This document shows positions 1 to 4,133 of a stretch of 5,160 bases of DNA, in pieces (position 1 is the first letter of the stretch; each line of letters opens with the position of its first letter). Below the pieces are notes generated by a model. The model did no database searches. It saw nothing but the letters and a program-made list of their open reading frames with translations, and was not told the origin of the DNA. Origin of the DNA: Actinomycetales bacterium (lineage in GTDB: Bacteria; Actinomycetota; Actinomycetes; Actinomycetales; Actinomycetaceae); assembly GCA_012513625.1 (NCBI GenBank), contig JAAZBW010000165.1, forward strand, positions 1-5,160, in the 5' to 3' direction. The position numbers were made by a program, and so were the translations under genes.

Positions 1-241
1 CCTCCTGCAGGGGCGCGAGCGAATCGCGGAAGTCGCAGGCCTCCTGCGTACAGCCGGGTGTGCCGGCCTCGGGGTAGAAGTAGACCACCACGCCCCTGCC
101 GCCCTTCTCGCTCACCTGGCGGAGGAGGTCCATGAGCTTCACCTCCCCGCGAGCGCCGTCCGCGAGTACGGCCTCGAGCGTAAATGTGGGAGCAGCGTGC
201 CCCACGGCGGGAGCGTGATCGGAAAAGGGACTCTTCGACAT
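1..241 (-). CDS. bcp: Thioredoxin-dependent peroxiredoxin, BCP/PrxQ type (partial, 3' end off the left edge)
   Basis: This is the N-terminal 80 residues of a cytosolic atypical 2-Cys peroxiredoxin. The family reduces hydrogen peroxide and organic hydroperoxides using thioredoxin as electron donor. What is seen: an early GHAAPTFTL segment (residues 14-22), a VVVYFYP strand (51-57), then TPGCTQEACDFRDSL (61-75). That segment holds the peroxidatic Cys64 and, five residues on, Cys69. The spacing fits BCP proteins whose resolving cysteine lies in the same helix. The family is usually about 150-160 residues, so roughly half is missing. The ATG at 241-239 is the only sensible start: the protein begins MSKSPFSD, and an AGGA lies 7 nt upstream. 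That AGGA also sits inside a possible -10 hexamer (see the promoter entry). The gene follows the tRNA-Lys terminator on the same strand, so it probably has its own promoter, with a 34-bp repeat array just upstream. Confidence 0.93.
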   Translation of the reverse strand, partial: MSKSPFSDHAPAVGHAAPTFTLEAVLADGARGEVKLMDLLRQVSEKGGRGVVVYFYPEAGTPGCTQEACDFRDSLAPLQE

Positions 242-247
242 ACCCCG

Positions 248-253
248 ATCCTA
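248..253 (-). promoter_or_regulatory. Possible -10 element of bcp (leaderless) or overlapping Shine-Dalgarno
   Basis: Read on the minus strand, TAGGAT matches the actinobacterial -10 pattern TANNNT and ends six bases before the bcp ATG. Transcription could therefore start at or near the A of the start codon, giving a leaderless mRNA. The same bases contain AGGA, which would serve as a ribosome binding site with 7-nt spacing if the transcript started further upstream. No good -35 is visible 17-18 nt upstream. The two readings exclude each other, and the sequence does not decide between them. Confidence 0.35.
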
Positions 254-277
254 GGCGCCCCGGACTTTCGGCACACA

Positions 278-379
278 CTCGGCGAGGAGCGGACCTCCTG
301 CCGTCGCCGCCCTCGGCGAGAAGGGGGCCACCCGCCGTCGCAGGGCTCGGCGAGGAGGGGACCGCCCGCCGTCGCAGGC
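278..379. repeat. 34-bp tandem repeat array, three clear copies, with decayed edges
   Basis: The three head-to-tail units are 278-311, 312-345 and 346-379, each starting CTCGGCGAG. By hand alignment, units 2 and 3 match at 30 of 34 positions and units 1 and 3 at 29 of 34. A fourth, degenerate unit starts at 380 (CTCGCCGGAACGGGACC) and fades by about 413. The 10-mer ACTTTCGGCA occurs on both sides of the array (264-273 and 398-407). The array lies between the tRNA-Lys terminator and the bcp start. I see no reading frame that looks coding. Because 34 is not a multiple of three, copy-number change would shift any frame through it, which argues for a non-coding repeat. Confidence 0.85.
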
Positions 380-426
380 CTCGCCGGAACGGGACCAACT
401 TTCGGCAGAGCAGCACCCGGAAGCAC

Positions 427-455
427 AAAACCCCGGAATCTCGCTGATTCCGGGG
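427..455 (-). terminator. Intrinsic terminator of tRNA-Lys
   Basis: A perfect 10-bp GC-rich stem (arms 446-455 and 431-440, CCCCGGAATC against GATTCCGGGG) encloses a 5-nt loop. On the minus strand it is followed directly by TTTT (430-427). It begins 8 nt after the last base of the mature tRNA. This is a canonical Rho-independent terminator in the tRNA orientation and should separate the tRNA transcript from bcp. Confidence 0.93.
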
Positions 456-463
456 CCTGGTTG

Positions 464-535
464 TACACCGCCTGGGATTCGAACCCAGAACCCACTGATT
501 AAGAGTCAGTTGCTCTGCCGTTGAGCTAGCGGTGC
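464..535 (-). tRNA. tRNA-Lys, anticodon CTT
   Basis: A complete 72-nt cloverleaf reads from 535 down to 464. The acceptor stem GCACCGC pairs with GCGGTGT, closing with a G1-U72 wobble. U8-A9 follows, then the D stem GCTC/GAGC with a short 7-nt loop. The anticodon stem ACTGA/TCAGT encloses loop CTCTTAA, which gives anticodon CTT for codon AAG. The variable region has five bases. The T stem CTGGG/CCCAG encloses the classic TTCGAAT loop, and the discriminator base is A. The genomic sequence continues CAACC, so CCA is not encoded and must be added after transcription. RNase PH, encoded downstream in this window, belongs to the exonuclease class that trims such 3' trailers. Confidence 0.96.
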
Positions 536-548
536 CTAAGCGGAATCG

Positions 549-578
549 ACTTTACCAGCGTGGGAGGATCCTCCCCAA
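549..578 (-). promoter_or_regulatory. Candidate sigma-70-type promoter of tRNA-Lys
   Basis: On the minus strand a -10-like TAAAGT (549-554) lies 18 bp from a -35-like TTGGGG (573-578). Transcription would start near 542, leaving a leader of only a few bases before the mature tRNA end at 535. The hexamers are imperfect. The case rests on position and on the AT-rich -10 in a GC-rich context. A perfect palindrome (562-575) covers most of the spacer and runs into the -35. Confidence 0.45.
562..575. repeat. Perfect 14-bp palindrome in the divergent promoter region
   Basis: GGGAGGATCCTCCC is a perfect dyad with no spacer. It overlaps the candidate -35/-10 spacer of the tRNA-Lys gene and lies 172 bp upstream of the Nudix-like start. 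Position and symmetry would suit a repressor operator. No protein is known to me for this site, and a short GC-rich dyad can occur by chance. Confidence 0.4.
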
Positions 579-712
579 ACGCTCCCAGTGTGACGTTGGA
601 CGCCCCGTCGCACGCTCAATGCCCTGCCCGCTCGGTCGGAGCCCCAGCTCACCCGGCCGTTCCCCCTCACACCCTCCCGGCTTCACTCCCGCCCATCACG
701 GCAAACGCCTAG

Positions 713-724
713 GCTGGGCCCAGC
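713..724. repeat. Perfect 12-bp palindrome just upstream of the Nudix-like gene
   Basis: GCTGGGCCCAGC is a perfect dyad ending 10 bp before the Shine-Dalgarno of the DUF4916 gene. It overlaps a TANNNT hexamer (TAGGCT, 710-715) that could be the -10 of the plus-strand operon, although I find no matching -35. It could be an operator or part of a leader hairpin. The evidence is symmetry and position only. Confidence 0.35.
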
Positions 725-747
725 GAACAACGGCAGGAAGGCGCGGT

Positions 748-1284
748 GTGAGCGAACTCGCGAGCGGAGACCAGGGCCCCTGGCTCTCGCCCTACGATCT
801 GGACATGGTGCGCCGGAAGGTCCCCATGGTCTACGTGGAGGCAATCCCGGTACGTCAGGGACCGGATGGCGATCTGGAGGCCGTCGGGATGCTCCTGCGG
901 GCGAGTGCCGAGAGTGGGCTGCAGCGATCCTTCGTCTCGGGACGGGTGCTCTTTCACGAGACCCTCCGCGAGGCCCTGGCCCGGCACGTGGAGAAGGACC
1001 TCGGCCCCATGGCCTTCCCCCGCCTCCCCTCCACGCCGGTTCCGCTCACCGTGGCCCAGTACTTCCCCACGGAGGGTTACGGGTTCCACGATCCGCGGCA
1101 GCACTCGGTCTCCCTCGTCTACCCGGTACCGATCGAGGGGGAACCGACCCCCTCTGATGACGCCCTCGACTTCTCCTGGTTCACCCTCGAACACTGCCAC
1201 GATCCGGCACTCCAGGCGGAGATGGTGGACGGGCATGCCCAACTCCTCTGCCTCCTGCTGAACGCCTCGGGGAAGTACGCATGA
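748..1284 (+). CDS. Nudix-like DUF4916 family protein with a degenerate Nudix box
   Basis: This 178-residue protein belongs to the actinobacterial Nudix-related DUF4916 family, whose substrate I do not know. What is seen: a WLSPYDLDMVRRKVPMVYVE start (12-31), the strand VGMLLRAS (46-53), a Nudix-box-like helix (65-87), then YFPTEGYGFHDPRQHSVSLVY (105-125) and a DALDFSWF segment (138-145). The box keeps G65 and E71 at Gx5E spacing, but the usual REUxEE reads R79-H80-V81-E82-K83-D84, so metal-binding glutamates are replaced. Classical Nudix pyrophosphatase activity is therefore uncertain. GTG at 748 is preferred because AGGAAGG (735-741) lies 6 nt upstream and the protein then begins at the family's usual place. 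An upstream in-frame start at 532 would lie inside the tRNA gene. The stop overlaps the next gene's ATG (ATGA, 1281-1284), indicating co-translation with DUF3054. Confidence 0.88.
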   Translation: MSELASGDQGPWLSPYDLDMVRRKVPMVYVEAIPVRQGPDGDLEAVGMLLRASAESGLQRSFVSGRVLFHETLREALARHVEKDLGPMAFPRLPSTPVPLTVAQYFPTEGYGFHDPRQHSVSLVYPVPIEGEPTPSDDALDFSWFTLEHCHDPALQAEMVDGHAQLLCLLLNASGKYA

Positions 1285-1760
1285 GCACGCCGGGTCCACC
1301 CGGCCCTGCGGGTCCACCCGGCACTGCGGGTCCTCGGGGCACCCGGGACATCCCCGCCTCCTCCCCCTCGCCTCTCGAGCCCTCTCTCGAGAAGGACGAC
1401 ATCCCCGCGATCACCGCGGACCTCGTCCTGGTCTTCGCGTTCGCCACGATCGGCCGGATGCAGCACGCCGAACCGCTCACGATCGCGGACCTCGCCTACA
1501 CGGCGCTCCCCTTCTGGGTGGGGGCACTCATTGGCCACGTGATCCTTCGTTTCGCGCGGAAGAACCCGCGCAGCCTCCCCTGGGGCGGATTCTTGGTGGT
1601 GTCCACCTGGACGCTCGGCCACGCCGGTCGGCTCATGCTCGACCAGGGCAGCGATCCGGCGTTCCTCGCCGTCTCCGCCGCCTTCCTCGCTCTCTTCCTG
1701 CTCGGATGGCGGCTCGTGCTCACACTCGTCGTGAGACGACGGAGGCAATATCGTCCGTGA
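1281..1760 (+). CDS. DUF3054 family small membrane protein with a collagen-like N-terminus
   Basis: This 159-residue inner-membrane protein resembles DUF3054, an actinobacterial family of unknown function. What is seen: a soluble N-terminal tail (1-43), then about four hydrophobic segments near 44-58, 73-90, 100-119 and 127-150, and a basic RRRRQYRP tail that is probably cytoplasmic. The family-like parts are ADLVLVFAFATIGR (46-59), the ALPFWVGALIGH stretch (75-86) and the late LFLLGWR (138-144). Residues 5-22 form six consecutive G-X-Y triplets (GPP GPA GPP GTA GPR GTR), encoded by an 18-bp repeat, followed by a Ser/Pro linker (23-38). The tail is probably lineage-specific. The ATG at 1281 overlaps the Nudix-like stop, and GGGGAAG (1269-1275) can act as ribosome binding site, so the two genes form a coupled pair. 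The 3' end overlaps convergent rdgB by 41 bp. Confidence 0.82.
   Translation: MSTPGPPGPAGPPGTAGPRGTRDIPASSPSPLEPSLEKDDIPAITADLVLVFAFATIGRMQHAEPLTIADLAYTALPFWVGALIGHVILRFARKNPRSLPWGGFLVVSTWTLGHAGRLMLDQGSDPAFLAVSAAFLALFLLGWRLVLTLVVRRRRQYRP
1292..1345. repeat. 18-bp in-frame tandem repeat encoding G-X-Y triplets
   Basis: Units 1292-1309 and 1310-1327 differ at one base (GGGTCCACCCGGCCCTGC versus ...GGCACTGC). A third, diverged unit is 1328-1345. Each unit is six codons and encodes two G-X-Y triplets, so copy-number change would lengthen or shorten the collagen-like tail of the DUF3054 protein without a frameshift. Confidence 0.8.
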
Positions 1761-2418
1761 GGAGCCGCAGCGCCTTCGCTCGGTGCGAGATCGAGTTCTT
1801 CTCTTCCGCGGTCAGTTCCGCGAGGGAGCGTGCGTGTCCGATCGGCTGGAAGATGGGGTCGTAGCCGAAGCCGTTCTCCCCGCGGGGCCGGCGCAGCAGT
1901 ACGCCCACCAGCTCCCCGTACTCGGTGCGTGAGTGGCCGTCCGGTGTCACCAGGGTGGCTGCGCACACGAATTTGGCGCGCCGGTGGTGGTCGGGCACGT
2001 CTGCCAGCTGCTCCAGTAGGAGTTCAAGATTCTCCTCGTCGTTGGAATGCGCCCCCGCCCAGCGCGCCGAGAACACTCCAGGAGCCGCCCCCATCACATC
2101 CACCACGAGGCCAGAATCGTCCGCCACGGCGGGAAGGCCGCTCGCCTCCGCCACCGCCCGCGCCTTGACCAACGAGTTCTCCTCGAACGTCACTCCATCT
2201 TCCGTGGGAGAGGGCAGGCCCAGATCCCGCAGCCCGATCACGGTGTCCTCCCGGAAGCCCTGGATGGCCTCGCGCAGGATCTCGCGAAGCTCCTTCACCT
2301 TGTTCTGGTTGCCGGTCGCGAGCACGAGCCGCGCGCCCTCCGGAATCGGACTCATGGGAGAGAGCCGTCCGGGGCTTTGACCCATCAGTCCGCCCGCGTA
2401 GCCGTCCGTGACGCTCAT
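1720..2418 (-). CDS. rdgB: XTP/dITP diphosphatase (non-canonical purine NTP pyrophosphatase)
   Basis: The enzyme hydrolyses XTP, ITP and dITP to the monophosphate plus pyrophosphate, keeping deaminated purines out of DNA and RNA. It is cytosolic and usually a dimer. What is seen in the 232 residues: the substrate-binding start LATGNQNKVKEL (33-44), FEENSLVKA (78-86), the acidic DDSG (100-103, general acid/base region), GVFSARWAG (114-122), GFGYDPIF (183-190) and EEKNSISHRAKAL (205-217). All are hallmark Ham1/RdgB motifs. The ATG at 2418 is chosen because GGGAGGG (2422-2428) lies just upstream. It adds about 21 residues relative to the alternative Met22 at 2355, which would match the usual ~200-residue size but has no visible ribosome binding site. 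The gene follows rph after 29 bp, so the two are probably co-transcribed. Its 3' end overlaps the DUF3054 gene. Confidence 0.95.
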   Translation of the reverse strand: MSVTDGYAGGLMGQSPGRLSPMSPIPEGARLVLATGNQNKVKELREILREAIQGFREDTVIGLRDLGLPSPTEDGVTFEENSLVKARAVAEASGLPAVADDSGLVVDVMGAAPGVFSARWAGAHSNDEENLELLLEQLADVPDHHRRAKFVCAATLVTPDGHSRTEYGELVGVLLRRPRGENGFGYDPIFQPIGHARSLAELTAEEKNSISHRAKALRLLTDDIASVVSRRV

Positions 2419-2421
2419 GCA

Positions 2422-2428
2422 CCCTCCC
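2422..2428 (-). promoter_or_regulatory. Ribosome binding site deciding the rdgB start
   Basis: GGGAGGG on the minus strand lies 3-4 nt before the ATG at 2418. It is the strongest Shine-Dalgarno near any of the three candidate starts (Met1, Met12 at 2385, Met22 at 2355) and supports the long form. The spacing is slightly short. Confidence 0.6.
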
Positions 2429-2447
2429 GGGAATTCACAACAGGTGC

Positions 2448-3185
2448 TTACAGTCTGACCGCGAGCGCCGCCTGCTGCATCTCGGTGAGCCGCGCGGCGC
2501 CCGTCACCGCGAGGTCCAGCAGTGCGTCCAGTTCCGCCCGGTCGAATGGCGCACCCTCGGCGGTGCCCTGCACCTCCACGAACGAGCCGCTGCCCGTGAT
2601 CACCACGTTCATGTCCGTCTCTGCGCGCACGTCCTCCTCATAGGGCAGGTCCAGGCACGGCGTGCCATCCACGATCCCCACCGAGACGGCCGCCACCGAG
2701 TCCTTCAGCGCCTTCGCGCCGGGCGCGATGTGTCCCCTCTCCTTCCCCCACGCGATCGCGTCCGCAAGCGCCACGTAGGCTCCCGTGATCGCCGCGGTGC
2801 GGGTGCCGCCGTCCGCCTGGAGCACGTCGCAGTCGATCTGGATGGTGTTCTCCCCGAGAGAGCCGTAGTCCACCACCGCGCGGAGGCTGCGCCCCACGAG
2901 ACGCGAGATCTCGTGCGTGCGCCCTCCGATCCGTCCCCTCACAGATTCCCGGTCCGAGCGCGTGTTGGTGGCCCGCGGCAGCATCGCGTACTCGGCGGTC
3001 ACCCACCCGAGCTTCGATCCTGTGCGCCAGCGAGGCACGCGCGGGCTGAAGCTCGCGGCGCACAGCACGCGCGTCCCGCCGAACTCGATGAGGACCGATC
3101 CCTCGGCGTAGTCGAGCCAGTTCCGGGTGATGGTGACGGGCCGGAGTTCGTCGATCGCGCGGCCGTCTGTTCGGGAGAAGTTCAT
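2448..3185 (-). CDS. rph: Ribonuclease PH (tRNA nucleotidyltransferase)
   Basis: RNase PH is a phosphate-dependent 3'-5' exoribonuclease, usually a hexamer, that trims tRNA precursor trailers and releases nucleoside diphosphates. What is seen in the 245 residues: the N-terminal RTDGRAIDELRPV (5-17), GWVTAEYAMLPRAT (60-73), RIGGRTHEISRLVGRSLRAVVD (85-106) with Arg89, the phosphate-binding GGTRT (126-130), and CLDLPYEEDVRAETDMNVV (177-195) containing the conserved acidic pair Asp185 and Asp191. Length and motif order match the family. The start is ATG at 3185 (MNFSRTDGR, the standard beginning). An upstream in-frame start at 3242 would add 19 arginine/cysteine-rich residues from the repeat region and is not family-like. 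The Shine-Dalgarno is weak (TAGGG, about 9 nt upstream). Unlike the tight joints elsewhere in this block, a 156-bp repeat-bearing gap separates it from the MBL gene. Confidence 0.96.
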   Translation of the reverse strand: MNFSRTDGRAIDELRPVTITRNWLDYAEGSVLIEFGGTRVLCAASFSPRVPRWRTGSKLGWVTAEYAMLPRATNTRSDRESVRGRIGGRTHEISRLVGRSLRAVVDYGSLGENTIQIDCDVLQADGGTRTAAITGAYVALADAIAWGKERGHIAPGAKALKDSVAAVSVGIVDGTPCLDLPYEEDVRAETDMNVVITGSGSFVEVQGTAEGAPFDRAELDALLDLAVTGAARLTEMQQAALAVRL

Positions 3186-3229
3186 GGGTGCGACCCTACC
3201 GTGACGGCACGCGCGCCCCACGCACCTAT

Positions 3230-3331
3230 CCGACGACGACACAGGCCCACCCGCCGTCGTCGACGCGCATCGGCCCGGTACCCCCGACGACGCAGGCGCA
3301 CCCGCCGTCGTCGACGCGCATCGGCCCAGGC
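3230..3331. repeat. Two-copy tandem duplication (54 + 48 bp) with an inverted repeat in each copy
   Basis: A 29-bp block is perfectly repeated at 3248-3276 and 3299-3327 (51 bp apart), starting CACCCGCCGTCG and ending GCATCGGCCC. The flank to its left is also similar, with one 3-nt difference in a GAC run, so the copies run about 3230-3283 and 3284-3331. Each copy holds an 8-bp inverted repeat, CGACGACG/CGTCGTCG: arms 3231-3238 and 3255-3262 (16-nt loop), and 3285-3292 and 3306-3313 (13-nt loop). Neither hairpin is followed by a U run, so these are not canonical intrinsic terminators. They could stabilise, process or attenuate the transcript between the MBL gene and rph. Confidence 0.85.
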
Positions 3332-3341
3332 TACTGGTCCG

Positions 3342-4133
3342 TCAGAGGCGCCAGGTGGCCCCGGCCCTCGCCACCTCGACGGGTCCCGAGAAGGCGTCCG
3401 CGGCGGGCTCGGCCACGTCCGCCGGGTCGGTCCAGGGCTGGATGTGGGTGAGGACGAGCCGGCCGACGCGCGCGTCCGCGGCGGCCTGACCTGCCCGCGA
3501 GCCGGTGAGGTGGATGCCGCGCGGCTCGCGTCCGCCATCCACGAAGCCGGCCTCGGCGAGGAGGAGATCCGCGCCCTCGGCCGCGGAGACCAGACCCGCG
3601 CAGTAGTCCGTGTCCCCCGAGAAGGTGAGGGTGGCGTCCCCTCCCGTCTCGGAGGGCGCCGTGATGCGGATCGCGTACGCCTCCACGGGGTGATCCACCC
3701 GGTAGGGCTCCACCCGGAAGGGGCCCACCTGAACAGCGGTGCGGTCGGCGTGGTTCCGGAAGTAGAACTCGCCGGAGTAGTCCTCCTCGGGGCCGTCTCC
3801 ACCCACCCCGCGCACGCGCTCGAGGGCGCCCGCGGGTGCGAACACGGTCACGGGGCCGAGGGCACCGTTCGGGTGCCAGCGGCGGTAGACGTGGTAGGAG
3901 ATCATGTCCGACATGTGGTCTGCGTGCAGGTGTGAGAGCAGCACGGCGTCCACCTGCCCGGGGTCAATCACTGTCATGAGCTTCCCGAACGCGCCGGGGC
4001 CGAGGTCGAGGACCACGGACCAGGTACGGGGAGCTCCGTCCTCGCCGGGGCCCTCCGCCTGCACCAGGTAGCAGGACGCCGGGGAATCTGGGCCGGACAT
4101 CGAGCCGGTGCAGCCGATCACGGACAACCTCAT
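3342..4133 (-). CDS. MBL-fold metallo-hydrolase, Rv1339-like (candidate cyclic-nucleotide phosphodiesterase)
   Basis: This is a 263-residue cytosolic metallo-beta-lactamase-fold protein. What is seen: the N-terminal strand MRLSVIGCTGSMSGPDSPASCYLV (1-24), characteristic of this actinobacterial group; the metal-binding HLHADH motif (His68, His70, Asp72, His73); His148 in VDHPVEAYA; the bridging Asp174 in FSGDTD; IHLTG (208-212); and the terminal His230 in LVLTHIQPW. The ligand set is complete, so an active two-metal site is expected. Position after murI and before rph equals that of M. tuberculosis Rv1339, described as an atypical class II cAMP phosphodiesterase. Older annotation treats such proteins as RNase Z-like or beta-lactamase-like. 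Function here is inferred from family and position. ATG at 4133 has an AGGAGA 7 nt upstream (4141-4146) and overlaps the murI stop as ATGA. Confidence 0.9.
   Translation of the reverse strand: MRLSVIGCTGSMSGPDSPASCYLVQAEGPGEDGAPRTWSVVLDLGPGAFGKLMTVIDPGQVDAVLLSHLHADHMSDMISYHVYRRWHPNGALGPVTVFAPAGALERVRGVGGDGPEEDYSGEFYFRNHADRTAVQVGPFRVEPYRVDHPVEAYAIRITAPSETGGDATLTFSGDTDYCAGLVSAAEGADLLLAEAGFVDGGREPRGIHLTGSRAGQAAADARVGRLVLTHIQPWTDPADVAEPAADAFSGPVEVARAGATWRL

Noticed and set aside
278..413. CRISPR array
   Set aside because: The units are contiguous with no unique spacers, show several mismatches, and no cas gene is in view.
184..502. Plus- and minus-strand open frames across the 34-bp repeats and tRNA
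   Set aside because: They overlap the bcp coding region, the terminator and the tRNA. Compositions are Arg/Pro-rich with no motif, and a 34-bp repeat cycles through all frames.
532..747. Upstream extension of the Nudix-like reading frame to a GTG at 532
   Set aside because: That start lies inside the tRNA-Lys gene. The added residues are low-complexity Pro/Arg/Ser, while GTG 748 has a strong Shine-Dalgarno and the family-like N-terminus.
1373..1392. Hairpin with XhoI-type palindromes (TCTCGAG/CTCGAGA)
   Set aside because: The 7-bp stem lies inside the DUF3054 coding region, has no U run on either strand and is over 300 bp past the rdgB stop, so it is unlikely to be a terminator.
3231..3313. 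Intrinsic terminator after the MBL gene
   Set aside because: The two inverted repeats form 8-bp stems but have 13-16-nt loops and no T-tract downstream on the minus strand. I kept them as repeats only.
2730..3935. Long plus-strand open frame of about 400 codons opposite rph and the MBL gene
   Set aside because: It lies antisense to two genes with full family motifs, is rich in Arg/Ala/Gly as expected of a GC-rich shadow frame, and crosses the tandem repeat. There is no recognisable domain.
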